Origin: Pinus tabuliformis
Lineage: Eukaryota; Streptophyta; Pinopsida; Pinales; Pinaceae
NCBI GenBank assembly: GCA_031772625.1
Contig: CM062818.1
Location: forward strand, 1,682,120,167-1,682,184,166
Length of the DNA stretch: 64,000 bases
Reading direction: 5' to 3'
Under the pieces are notes generated by a model that made no database searches, was not told the origin of the DNA, and saw only the letters and a program-made list of their open reading frames with translations. Of the stretch, positions 34,821 through 45,399 are shown piece by piece. Positions within the stretch are counted from its first letter, which is position 1. Each line of letters opens with the position of its first letter. The position numbers and the translations under genes are program-made.

Positions 34821-34994
34821 AATGATTTGCTGGCCAACTGAATGGAGTTTTCCAGGACTTTGTTGAGCTGAAATCTCCTCAAATCCACTGCAGCATTACT
34901 GGAGCTCAATGATTTGATGGCCAACTGAATGGAGTTTTCCAGGACTTTGTTGAGCTGAAATCTCCTCAAATCCACTGCAGCATTACTGGAGCTC
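34821..34994 (-). repeat. 87-bp tandem duplication at C2 primer site
   Basis: Two copies of an 87-bp unit (starting AATGATTTG, ending ACTGGAGCTC on plus) lie at 34821-34907 and 34908-34994. They differ at about one base and directly adjoin the primer-binding site. 87 is a multiple of three, so the minus strand reads the same 29 residues twice (SSSNAAVDLRRFQLNKVLEN as the core). Confidence 0.9.
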
Positions 34995-35002
34995 TGATAC
35001 CA
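34991..35002 (-). promoter_or_regulatory. Primer-binding site of C2
   Basis: On the minus strand TGGTATCAGAGC (initiator tRNA-Met type), six bases from the 5' LTR edge. Confidence 0.85.
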
Positions 35003-35008
35003 AAATAA

Positions 35009-35417
35009 TGGCAGAAGTGTCCTCAGACACGTAATTTTATTAATCAGGAAAAAAACAATTACATAATTGATTTTGCAAGAGTTTACACCCGAACACCCAA
35101 ACACTCTTGCAATGAGCTATTTATAAGCTCCATGTCCTAACTACCTCTAATTATGGATCACTTATTAAATAACAAGTGTCCATTTACAATAAATGCTATT
35201 CAAACCAACTAGCTAACTAATCTCCTATAATAGAGCCTAAGATACGACACATTTGGAGAGTCATATCTAGTTACAACAATATGCTAATTCTAAAAGTCTC
35301 CATTAAATAATTAAACATTCTAGAATAATAATTATTAATTTAATATCTTAAATTAATAATTATTTTATTCTAATTTTATAACCTATGATAAAATTTGTAT
35401 TTTTGGATCATCTAACA
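35009..35417 (-). repeat. 5' LTR of C2
   Basis: Same 409-bp sequence as the 3' LTR with a handful of differences. TATA box (minus TATAAATA) at 35118-35125. The chromovirus leader resumes at 35418. Confidence 0.9.
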
Positions 35418-35752
35418 AACGTCGAAATAGTGACTCGTGGCACGTCGTACAAGTTCGCTCTACTAAACTAGTCTATAATCAAGTCACTGTGGGAGATTTT
35501 GCATAACTCTTCCTTGGAGAATCCAATTTGGGTCAGACTTGTGGAATTGGAAAGAGGACACAGAGGGCTACTACAAGTCACAAATTCAGAACTAGATAAT
35601 CAGAAAGTACAGAGATACATCAGAGGCAATATCGAGCTCCTACAAAGTGAAAAAAGGTGTGTAGATTTTCTTTAATTTTTGCTTAAGCTTGGTTTGAAAA
35701 TTTATTTTGAAGGAATTCAAAGGGCATATTAGAGAATTATTATCGGTAACTG

Positions 35753-38700
35753 ATGACCCGAGGAAAGAAAATGCAAACACCTAGTAAGGAACCTGAAAGC
35801 TCTAGCATGAATCATGAAGAAGAAGAAGAAATGCTATATGATATATCAAAATTACAAGAACAAGTGCAACAAGTATCACTTGCACAAAAAGCAACAGAAT
35901 CTAAGATGGATGGTTTAAGGAAAGATGTAGAAGCTAATATGGATGGTTTAAAGAAGGGTGTAGAAGCTAAGATGGATTGTTTAAAGAAAGGCATAGAAGC
36001 TAAGATGGATGGCATGGAAGCTAAGGTGAATGGCATGGACGCTAAAATTGATGGCATGGATGATAAGATGAAAGAATTGAAGATAAATATGAATAAGTTG
36101 CTACAAGAAATGGTCACTAAGGGTGAAAGGGTACTAAAGAAAACTCATGATGAGAACAAAAGAAATGTTAATCATGATTCCATAGACTCTAATGTTGGAT
36201 CGAAGACTCACCATATTCCAAAAATCGATATGAGGAAGTTTGATGGCAGGGATCCCGCCACATGGATATTACAGATGGAGCAATTCTTCGATCTTAATAA
36301 TGTGCAAAACACACAAAAGGTTCGTACGGAAACTTTATATTTGGAACCAAATCAGTTTGTATGGTATCAATGGCTTTGCTCTCGTAAACAATTTATCACT
36401 TGGGCAATTTTTACGGAAGAATTGATAGCACATTATGAGGATACAAAAAGCAACACTTTTTTTAGCCAATTAATAAGTCTCAAACAAAAGGGTTCAATAA
36501 TGGAGCACATTGAGGAGTTCCAAAAATTGAACATAAGGGTAAAAGATATTCCAGAGGAGCATAGGATTGATGTGTTCATAGGGTCTTTAAAGGATAATAT
36601 CCAACATGATGTTCGCCTTTGGGAACCTGATTCATTAGAGAAGGCATTCAGGTTAGCAAGAAAAATGGAAAGCAAAATTATGGCAACTAGGAAGCATACC
36701 ACTCACAACTATAAAGACGGAAGTGTTGTTGCCGCTAGTCTTCCACAACCTATAAGGTTGACACCACAACAATTGGAAGAAAAAAGAGCAAAAGGGCTTT
36801 GTTACAGTTGTGATAGAAAATACACTAAAGGTCATAAGTGTGCTGAGAAGAAATTATTCTACATAGATTGTGAAGAGGAAGAAGAAAAGGAGCAAGAAAG
36901 GTCAAAAGAAGAGGATATACTCCAGGAACAAAGCCTAGATAAAGAAGAAATGAATCCGACCATATCTTGTAATGCATTGGCGGGAATTACCACTCCTCAA
37001 ACCATCAAGATAGAAGGACAAATCAAGAAGAAAAAGGTAATAGTGTTGATTGATTCAGGAAGTACCCACAATTTTATTCATTGTAAGGTAGCAAGAGAAT
37101 TGAATTGCTTCTTATATCCAGCACCAGAGTTTCAAGTGATGGTTGCAAATGGAGGAACAATAAATTGCTCTGGAAAGTGCCATAATATCAAGCTATCCAT
37201 GGGAGAATATGTATTGACTAGCCCAATGCTTTCCATTCCAATGGGAGGTGCTGATGTTGTACTAGGAGTCCAATGGCTACAATCCTTGGGTACAATAGCT
37301 TTTAATTTTCAAGAACTTCTCATGAAATTTTCTGTGGAAGGAAAGGAAGTTGAATTAAGGGGTATTGTAGGGAAACCGGGAAAGATAATCAGCTCTAACG
37401 GTATGACAAAGCTTCTAAAAAAGGAACAAAGAGGTGTAATTGCACAATTATGTTCACTAGATGTGTCCACAGTGGAATCATCTATTTCTCCAGATCTCCA
37501 AAAAGTCTTGGACAATCATTCCAAGGTATTTGAGACTCCCAAAGGTCTCCCACCTATTCGTGATCATGATCATGCTATTCATCTGATTCCAGGAAGTGTT
37601 CCTCCAAACATCAGGCCGTACAGATATCCCTATGCCCAAAAGAGTGAAATTGAACGTATGGTTGCAGAAATGCTAGAGGCTGGTATAATTCAACCAAGTC
37701 AAAGTTCTTTCTCTGCTCCAGTTGTATTGGTGCACAAGAAGGATGGATCATGGTGCATGTGTCCGGATTATAGGGAGCTCAACAAGCTCACTATTAAAGA
37801 TAAGTTTCCCATTCCTGTCATTGATGAATTACTAGATGAATTGCATGGATCAATTTACTTCACCAAGTTGGATCTTCGTTCGGGATATCATCAAATCAGA
37901 ATGAAGATTGAAGACATTCCGAAAACAACATTTAGAACTCATGAGGGTCATTATGAATTTTTGGTCATGCCTTTTGGCCTTACCAATGCACCTTCAACAT
38001 TTCAAGGTTTGATGAATTCAATTTTCAAACCATTCCTTAGAAAATTTGTGTTAGTATTTTTTGATGATATACTAATCTACAGCAAGTCTTGGAAGGATCA
38101 TGTTGAACATGTTGACAGGGTGTTACAACTATTGGAGGAGAAACAATTATATGCAAAAAGATCCAAATGTTTCTTTGGAGTACAAGAGGTGGAATATATG
38201 GGTCATATTGTATCTCATGAAGGAGTTAAGGTAGACCCTAGAAAAATTAAAGCCATTAAGGAATGGAAAATTCCCACATCCATAAAGCATATGCGAGGAT
38301 TTCTCGGGTTGACAGGGTATTATCGCAAGTTTGTTAAGAATTATGGGAGAATAGCAGCACCTCTAACAACATTATTGAAGAAAGATGCATTTTCATGGAC
38401 CCCAGAAGCAACAAAGGCATTCGAACATCTTAAAGAGGCAATGTGCCAAGCATCGGTCTTAGCTACACCAGACTTCACAAAAACCTTTATTGTGGAATGT
38501 GATGCTTCAGGAAATGGAATTGGTGCTGTTTTAATGCAAGATGAAAGACCCATTTCTTTTGAAAATCGTCCAATCAAGGGAAAGTTTTTACACAAAGCTA
38601 TTTATGAGAAGGAAATGTTGGCAATACTCCATGCACTTAAGAAATGGCGACCCTACCTAATGGGAAGACACTTCAAGGTAAAAACGGATCATGATAGCCT

Positions 38701-40084
38701 TAAATACATTTTAGAACAAAGATTATCCTCTGAAGAGCAACAAAAGTGGGTCACAAAGATGTTGGGTTATGACTTTGAAATCATCTACAAAAAAGGGAAA
38801 CAAAATGTGGTGGCAGATGCACTCTCAAGAAAGGATGAGGATGTGGAAGCATTGTTGTGCGCCATTTCTATTATCCAACCAGATTGGATAAATGAAGCAA
38901 GGGAGGAATGGAAGAATGACGAAGAAGTGTGGGAACTTATTCGAAAGTTACAACAAGATTCCAGTATGTATGATACATTTAGCTGGAAAAATGATTCGTT
39001 ATGGTACAAAGATCACTTATACCTCTGTAATAATTCCCAGCTAAAACAAAAGATTCTTATGGAATTGCACACTTCTCCCTTAGGAGGGCACTCGGGATTT
39101 TTAAAAACTTACCACAGGGTTAAGAAGGAATTTTTTTGGGATGGCCTTAAATCAGATATTCAAAAGTTTGTGGCGGAATGTTTGGTTTGCCAACAAAATA
39201 AAGTTGAAACAATTAAGACACCAGGTCTATTACAACCTTTATCCATTCCAAGCCAACGTTGGGAGGAGGTTTCAATGGATTTTATCACAGGTTTACCAAA
39301 GTCTGAGGGAAAGAGTGTCATCATGGTGGTAGTTGACAGACTTACCAAGTATGCACACTTTTGTGCATTATCACATCCATTTAAAGCCAGTACAGTTTCT
39401 ACTGCATTTATGGAAACAATTCAAAAGCTACATGGAAACCCAAAGATTATTGTAAGTGACAGAGATCCCATTTTCACTCGAAATTTTTGGACAGAATTAT
39501 TTTCTTGTCTTGGTACTCAGTTAGCTCATAGCTCATCTTATCATCCTCAATCTGATGGGAAAATTGAGATAGTAAACAAATGTTTGGAAGGATATCTTCG
39601 TTGCTTTGTATCTGATAAACAGACACAATGGGTCAAATGGTTGCCTTTGGCTGAATGGTGGTATAACACTTCCTTCCATACACCAACAAAAATGACCCCA
39701 TTTATGGCACTTTATGGGTATCAACCACCATCCATCACATCATATTTAAGAGAAAATTCTAAGGTTCAGGTAGTGAAACATCACATCGAGCATCAACAAC
39801 AAGTCCTCCAACTTTTAAAGGATAACCTCGTGTTGGCACAAAATAGAATGAAACAACAGGCAGATCAACATCGCAGTGAAAGAAGTTTTAATGTAGGTGA
39901 TTGGGTATTCCTACGGCTACAACCATATAAGCAAATGTCCCTCAAGCAAGCTAAGAAGGTTATAAATTATCACCAAAGTATTATGGTCCGTACAAGGTGT
40001 TGCAAAAGATTGGTACTATGGCATACAATTTGGAGCTTCCTGCAGCTTCTCGATTGCACCCAGTTTTCCATGTTTCATGTTTAA
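35753..40084 (+). CDS. Gag-pol polyprotein of chromovirus body 2 (1443 codons)
   Basis: One continuous ORF. Approximate residues: N-terminal coiled coil of 11-residue repeats (45-120), gag core (150-310), zinc knuckle CYSCDRKYTKGHKC (349-362), protease IVLIDSGSTHNFIH (430-445), RT with YRELNKLTIKDKFPIPVID (672) and VFFDDILIYS (768), RNase H FIVECDASGNGIGAV (911), integrase HHCC (1105-1146) and core VVDRLTKYAHF (1190). A chromodomain-like end is readable behind it (40200-40320). It makes the particle, copies the RNA and inserts the DNA. The start lies about 335 bases behind the resumed leader. The body looks nearly whole. Confidence 0.92.
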   Translation: MTRGKKMQTPSKEPESSSMNHEEEEEMLYDISKLQEQVQQVSLAQKATESKMDGLRKDVEANMDGLKKGVEAKMDCLKKGIEAKMDGMEAKVNGMDAKIDGMDDKMKELKINMNKLLQEMVTKGERVLKKTHDENKRNVNHDSIDSNVGSKTHHIPKIDMRKFDGRDPATWILQMEQFFDLNNVQNTQKVRTETLYLEPNQFVWYQWLCSRKQFITWAIFTEELIAHYEDTKSNTFFSQLISLKQKGSIMEHIEEFQKLNIRVKDIPEEHRIDVFIGSLKDNIQHDVRLWEPDSLEKAFRLARKMESKIMATRKHTTHNYKDGSVVAASLPQPIRLTPQQLEEKRAKGLCYSCDRKYTKGHKCAEKKLFYIDCEEEEEKEQERSKEEDILQEQSLDKEEMNPTISCNALAGITTPQTIKIEGQIKKKKVIVLIDSGSTHNFIHCKVARELNCFLYPAPEFQVMVANGGTINCSGKCHNIKLSMGEYVLTSPMLSIPMGGADVVLGVQWLQSLGTIAFNFQELLMKFSVEGKEVELRGIVGKPGKIISSNGMTKLLKKEQRGVIAQLCSLDVSTVESSISPDLQKVLDNHSKVFETPKGLPPIRDHDHAIHLIPGSVPPNIRPYRYPYAQKSEIERMVAEMLEAGIIQPSQSSFSAPVVLVHKKDGSWCMCPDYRELNKLTIKDKFPIPVIDELLDELHGSIYFTKLDLRSGYHQIRMKIEDIPKTTFRTHEGHYEFLVMPFGLTNAPSTFQGLMNSIFKPFLRKFVLVFFDDILIYSKSWKDHVEHVDRVLQLLEEKQLYAKRSKCFFGVQEVEYMGHIVSHEGVKVDPRKIKAIKEWKIPTSIKHMRGFLGLTGYYRKFVKNYGRIAAPLTTLLKKDAFSWTPEATKAFEHLKEAMCQASVLATPDFTKTFIVECDASGNGIGAVLMQDERPISFENRPIKGKFLHKAIYEKEMLAILHALKKWRPYLMGRHFKVKTDHDSLKYILEQRLSSEEQQKWVTKMLGYDFEIIYKKGKQNVVADALSRKDEDVEALLCAISIIQPDWINEAREEWKNDEEVWELIRKLQQDSSMYDTFSWKNDSLWYKDHLYLCNNSQLKQKILMELHTSPLGGHSGFLKTYHRVKKEFFWDGLKSDIQKFVAECLVCQQNKVETIKTPGLLQPLSIPSQRWEEVSMDFITGLPKSEGKSVIMVVVDRLTKYAHFCALSHPFKASTVSTAFMETIQKLHGNPKIIVSDRDPIFTRNFWTELFSCLGTQLAHSSSYHPQSDGKIEIVNKCLEGYLRCFVSDKQTQWVKWLPLAEWWYNTSFHTPTKMTPFMALYGYQPPSITSYLRENSKVQVVKHHIEHQQQVLQLLKDNLVLAQNRMKQQADQHRSERSFNVGDWVFLRLQPYKQMSLKQAKKVINYHQSIMVRTRCCKRLVLWHTIWSFLQLLDCTQFSMFHV

Positions 40085-40340
40085 AGAAGGTTATAGGTGA
40101 GAAGCTCCCAGTTCAAACAATATTGCCAGAACTTGACGAGGAAGGAAAAATTATATTGGAACCGGAAGCAGTCACAGAAACAAGAACTCGATAGCTACGA
40201 AATCGATCAATTTCAGAGTATCTTATCAAATGGAAGAACTTATCCGCTGAAGATTCCACATGGGAGGATGAGAATTTTATGCAGAAGTATCCAGAACTAC
40301 TCAAGCGTTGAGGACAACACTTTTTTTAAGGAGAGGGGCA

Positions 40341-40673
40341 TGTTGGGTCCCTATAATACTAGTGATTACCCCATTACTATTGTAGTTATACCCCTTATTA
40401 ATATTGTTGTGCCCCTATTGCCCCCATATTGTTATTACTGTGCCCCATAGAATCCCTCTATTGTTATTTTTGTGGCTTTATATTATTATTGTTAGGTCGG
40501 CTGGATTATATTGTGACTCCTTAGACTCCTATATATAGAAATGAGGTTTTTTCATTTGTATCATCCAAGACTTGTTCATTTATGTAATGTAAAGGAGGTT
40601 GCCCCCTCGAAGAGGCTGAATTCTAAGGCGTTGATCTATCTTTTCTATCTTTTCTTGAGCTGGTTTCATAACA
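40341..40673 (+). repeat. Chromovirus LTR 3
   Basis: Right-hand LTR, preceded by AAGGAGAGGGGCA and with a TATA box at 40530-40537. It ends TTTCATAACA, followed by the second target copy GACCT. Confidence 0.9.
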
Positions 40674-41230
40674 GACCTAGGTGAGATTAAAGTCAAGGAC
40701 AATGTACTATCAGCTGCATGTATTTTCTTATAAAGAAAACTCATGCATGCAGAAGGAATAATTCCTTGAGGATTGCGTAGTTCTGACAGGGTGTGAAATC
40801 AGTTTTCCACTTGGTAAGAGGAAATCATCCCAGAGGAACAGCGCAAGGAAATAGCAACTTGGAGGGTAGAGAGGAAAGATTGAGAGAAGCCAGGATTGCC
40901 TGTGAGCATCTGTGAGGATTGTACTGAGAATTGGCTAGCTGTGAGAGCTAAGGCTTTGTATAATTCCTATGTATTTCCACCTTGTATGATAATACAGATA
41001 GTGGGGTTTTTAGCTGAGGCTTTCCCCAAAGTATTCTTATGTGTATTGTGCATTGATTCTTCTTCTTCTAGTTATATTGTTTAGCTCGATCTTTAAGCTT
41101 CTGCAAATTGATAGTAGAAGTAGGTTATAGTATTTTTCTTTGGTTATATTGCATTATCGGGTTAACCTACAGTCATATTTTCTACATGGTCTTGGAGCGA
41201 GAATTGTAGAGAATTTGCAGAATTTCTATA
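40674..41230 (+). repeat. 3' LTR of C1, right part (with target copy)
   Basis: It continues the C1 LTR behind the chromovirus array. The first five bases (GACCT, 40674-40678) are the second copy of the array's target site, against TACCT at 22142-22146 (4 of 5 match). It ends at AATTTCTATA, followed by the GGAAG duplication. Confidence 0.85.
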
Positions 41231-41235
41231 GGAAG

Positions 41236-42532
41236 AAGGAGAATAAAATAAATTTATAAAGGGACGAGTTTAAAGGATTTGGACTCAGTGTTTATCAATG
41301 TCAAAGGTCATAATTGTGAGTATATATGGCCTTTCCCATTACAATTTTTCCATTTCCATTATTTTTCTCTCTAGAAACAGTTGAACTTATCAACAAACCT
41401 TCACCAGGTCATGATCCTATCACTTTGAGCTTGGGATTTCCCTCATTCCCTCTTGATTCATATTTTTACCTATATACCAAGCAATTGGACCTTCAATATG
41501 ACTCTCCCTGATTGATTCCATGGCTCTTGGAACCCCATGCCCGCCAAGACATCAAATCTTCTCTTCATACTAGTCACTTCTTCAACAAAATTAGTAAAGT
41601 TTAACTAATTGTATATTATTCTTTGTGAAGGCTCACTATGCATGTAGGGACAAAATGGTCCTATATTCAATATAATTTTTAGTTATTTATCACTTAGTTT
41701 GTGGAAATTTAGTGTTGAACAACTAACCCTAAAAAGCCATGGAGCCATACCTTGTAGTGATTACAATAACATACTTGGGACTTCTGCAAGTTAAATTGGT
41801 ATTATTTTTGGCACATCATTTTTTTTTTTGTCCTCTCTATCCATCGACGAGTTGACTCTCTTCATGGATGGAAGGACACTCTACAGTACTAAGGCAATGC
41901 CATTATCATTGAAATCCTATTAAGGCTAGGCATGCAAAGGGCCTTGTTTTATTCGTCTTGTTTGTTATCCCATATTCTTCATAAGTAATGTTAATTTCAA
42001 TATTATTATATTTCTTGTAAATTATTTGGAATGCGTGTATCAATATGGTCTCACCTTTAATGCTTCTCCTTCATACTATGCAACAATATCATCAATTTTT
42101 CAGAAACAATGACATTCTTTATCCTATTTGATTGGTCTTTGATTACTTCAAATTTTGATATAACATTGTCATACTTGACATGTACATCTTCAAGATGGAA
42201 CTCAAGTTATTCAATATTTTATGGAGGATTTTTTTTTGTAAGCTTGGTAGATCCTTCCTTTTCATTAATTAATCAATAATGAAGTCACAACCACATAAAA
42301 CGGGTTAGGTGGCCTCAACTTGCGTAGCGGGAAACCAAGTCTGTTGGCCACCTAATTGCATGATAAGCCATCTAGTAACAAAAAATATTGAGTCTTTCTA
42401 TCCAAGCTATATAAGTTTGATTATCATGTCCTCATCCATACTTTATTTTCCTATAAGCATATATCACTGCAAACTGAAAAGTAAAAGCTATCCACATAAA
42501 TACTAATAAAAAATGACTGAAATCAAACATTC
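41236..42532. other. AT-rich DNA without recognised genes
   Basis: Only short ORFs are seen. At 42305-42314 and 42346-42355 a perfect 10-bp inverted repeat (TTAGGTGGCC / GGCCACCTAA) encloses about 30 bases. No element edge could be tied to it. Confidence 0.4.
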
Positions 42533-43091
42533 TAATCATCCTACTCGGCAAAGGCAGATTCGATTGGAGCCAGATATTTAGAATTGGAACTAGGCAACTC
42601 TGTCTATGAGAACAAACAAGGGAAGTGTTTCTCCTTGCGGTCGAGGCATCCTTCTTGTTTCAGCATTTGAAATTGCAACTTCTGGAAATCATGTTTGTAA
42701 TTGGGAAAATCCTGTACAGTTGTCGCCATGCTCACTAGAATTTTCTCCACGGCCTTGCCTAGGAGACTTTTCATAATCCAATATAGATATAGAGTCTGCC
42801 TAAACTGTGTTACTTGCCCTCAAGTGTGTCCAGGGTCTGGCACAAGGATTCGCCAGTTTTCCATCTCTATCTCAGTCGCTCTTGCCTGGTGGTTCAAATC
42901 GGCTTCCCATTCCTCTATCAGTTTCCTAATCTCCTTGCTGGTCCCCTCCCTGTATGCTGAGGCTGCTTCATTGATAAGGATGGCGACTGACTTTCTACTA
43001 AATATCCCTCTCAAGGAGCTGGGTTCATTCTCTTGTTCAGCCACCTGAGGTCTCTTGCCTCAACCCCGAGTCTTCACTGTTCTAGCCATAG
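42533..43091 (-). pseudogene. Unrecognised ORF remnant (MARTVKTRG... type)
   Basis: About 186 codons in one minus-strand frame with a few interruptions. It starts MARTVKTRG and has a Glu/Lys-rich helical stretch (SKEIRKLIEEWEADLNHQAR) and a later part with LLGKAVEKILVSMATTVQDF. The basic N-terminus and helical body resemble gag-like first ORFs of plant retroelements, but I recognise no domain. No pol is seen nearby. Confidence 0.4.
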
Positions 43092-45399
43092 CCACACAGT
43101 CCCGAAGCCTGGTAATCAAATAAAAATTGGAAATTCCCTGTGCAGGTGAGGAGGCGAGTCTCAGAACCCCTCACGCCTGGGAAGGCTTACCTCATTGTGT
43201 ACCTATCATGGAAGCAATAAACCAGAATTGACGAAAAATTATGCTTTGTCTTTCCACCGCCCGCAGGCCCTACCACCCACTGAAGTCCGCCACCCCAACT
43301 GTGCATGCAATCTTGTGCCCCCCAAGTCCTTTTGCATAACAAACAAAATTTAAAATCTTAAACCCAGTATGACCCTTGTAGACGCTTCGACCCAGGCTAT
43401 GGGTGCGGAACCCCGACAACCAGCCAACCCCAGGCCCTTTAGCAGAGCAACCCAAAACGTAAATTCCAAGCCCCTCATAACCAATTCCAACATTTTTGTG
43501 ACCAATCCCCCAACCCAGGTAATGCAACATCGCCTCAATGACCCTATAGACTTGAGGGTGGCGCATCCCCTCTATATTGACCTCACAAGAATTTCAACGC
43601 AAGCCTTGGTTAGATAGCCCCGAGAGCTAGCCAGCCAAAGAGCCATTTTCCAAGCAACCTTCACCCAACAATCCGAGTCTGGCATAGGCAATTCCAGTTT
43701 CCTACCAATTTGGAGACCCCAGATGAGACTACCCCACAAAAACGAACCTACAAACCCTTTGACCTAACCCTTGGATGTACGACCCCATAAGCCATCCAAC
43801 CTTAAGAAAGAAAGCTTCAACATTAAAACATACATTAACAATATCCCAGCACCCGACCCCTTGGTCTTTGAACCAAACTAGACAATAGCATTCCCCAGGG
43901 TTGACACCCCTGCCCCAGAGCCAAATTAACCCCATGCGGGAGAGGAAGATTTCATAGAGAATTGACACCAAAGAGGTGCCAGTGGGGCTAACGTTCTTCT
44001 TCCAGACTACTGACACCAGAAAATTCCCCTAGCCCAATTTTCCCCCATGCGCTGGCCAATTTCCCCCATGCAAAACCCAAATACCAAACCAAACACATGG
44101 GAGCATGATGGAGGGGAGGAAAAAACCAGTTACGTACTTGATTGCCTTCGTTTGGAGCTGATGGAATCTCTGTCACTTTTGGAGATGTTGCACTAAACTG
44201 TTAGCAGAGTCCCATTGCCGCAAATGCTCTACCACACTAGCTTGGCCGCGGATATTTCCCACACCCTTCTCACTATATTCTCCACCATCCATAAAACTTA
44301 CCCGAAAACCTTTGCCACCTTCCTCTGTGTTGGTAACCTTATGCATGCATAAGGCCACTGCACCCATCACCTTGAGTGTGTGGGGGCGGTGGCATTGTAC
44401 CTTAACACACTCTTCATTAAAACTGTCTTGATGGGGTCGCTCTCCGACTCGCACCCTGATCGGGGGTATGGAGACCTTCTTGAATATTGTCTTCCTTCTC
44501 CATTTGAAGTTTTAAGTGGATGCCATATATCAATTTTTTACGTCCTTATTCATTTCAAAAATTTGATTATGATTTTACGTCATTAGTATTTAAGGCTTCT
44601 TCTTTTTTTGTTTAACCATAATGAGAATATTATATTTGTAAAAAAATGCATTGTGGGTGTAGCAATTACAACATAAGAGGGGTTATTGTAGTTATCTGAC
44701 TTACACACTCAACTCCTTGGAATTTCCAATGGTTTCTTTCATATCTAAACCATTGTTCCTATATTCATAGCCAAAAGACTTGCAAAATTTGACAAAATTT
44801 ACAACACATACTAATTGATAGGAAATTTTGGCATATTTATCCACATAGGCATAAATCGAAGAAACATGGAGATTTTGGGAGTTTGAGTTCCTTTCTTTGT
44901 GATCTTTCCTACTTCTTATGAAAGGAGGGGATAAGCATCGTTTTTTCTTTAACACTTTTGAAAATGATGGAAAGGAGGATGCATTATCTCCTTCAACCTT
45001 TTTTGCACGTGTAGCTTCTTTTTTCTGCCCTTAAGTCCTTGTGCTAGGTTTGTTTAGCGCTCACTAGAAATTCCACTTTTAATGACCTTTGAAATCCTAA
45101 CCCTTTATTCTTATCTTCGTGCACACTTATAACATATCTATAAATGTGACATCTTACTTTCTAATGTCGTTTTTTTCATCTAGTTATTTTTTGGTTGTAA
45201 ATCCACAAACAAAATATCCCTGTTGGATCCTGGTGTTTCTAGAGGAATGAAATATCTCTTCCTATTTTAATGCAACCTCTTCCTTCAAGACTAAAATCTC
45301 TTGAGTCAAAACATCTTTGAGGGGAGTTATGTCATTTTGGCCCTTAGAATTCGCGCATTTGGATTTGACCAACTAGATTTCCTAGTGTAGTGGATCAAG
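43092..45399. other. Unassigned DNA
   Basis: Short ORFs on both strands (for example 43270-43566 and 43729-44016 minus) show no known motif. 43050-44480 is less AT-rich than its surroundings and may be an old LTR or leader. Nothing could be proved. Confidence 0.3.

Larger units (their letters stand above)
28426..35417 (-). mobile_element. C2: Ty1/copia element with captured host gene piece
   Basis: The LTRs are 28426-28834 (3') and 35009-35417 (5'), both 409 bp and very similar, in minus orientation. The primer site (plus-strand GCTCTGATACCA) is at 34991-35002. A polypurine tract (GGGGGGAA on minus) adjoins 28835. The pol body is 33183-28829. An unusually long leader (33184-34990) contains a piece of a host RNA helicase gene on the opposite strand. 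The target duplication is blurred (host AAGGTT/AACGTC words on both sides). The body has several breaks. It is younger than the chromovirus array it sits in. Confidence 0.9.
22147..40673 (+). mobile_element. Tandem chromovirus array (Ty3/gypsy): LTR-body-LTR-body-LTR
   Basis: Three LTRs of about 330 bp (22147-22475, 27741-28073, 40341-40673) enclose two almost identical bodies. The middle LTR serves as the 3' LTR of body 1 and the 5' LTR of body 2. Only one imperfect target duplication flanks the whole array (TACCT / GACCT). Bodies carry gag with coiled coil and zinc knuckle, protease, RT, RNase H, integrase and a chromodomain-like end. Body 1 has a few breaks. Body 2 looks nearly whole, apart from copia C2 in its leader. 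LTRs and bodies are very similar by eye, so it is young. Confidence 0.9.
17948..41230 (+). mobile_element. C1: Ty1/copia element, split by nested elements
   Basis: The 5' LTR is 17948-18888 (941 bp). The initiator-Met primer site is at 18889. The coding body is 19006-21700, and a polypurine tract GTTGAGAGGGAG sits before 21758. The 3' LTR is 21758-22146 continued at 40679-41230, which sums to the same 941 bp. GGAAG flanks both ends. Gag, protease and integrase are readable, but RT and RNase H only as traces, so it was likely immobile on its own. It has several breaks. The two LTRs are similar but visibly diverged, so it is of middle age and older than the chromovirus array inside it. Confidence 0.9.

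Noticed and set aside
42305-42355. 10-bp inverted repeat as a transposon or terminator
   Set aside because: No duplication, no element edge and no transcript context. A 10-bp perfect match in 64 kb is not remarkable by itself.
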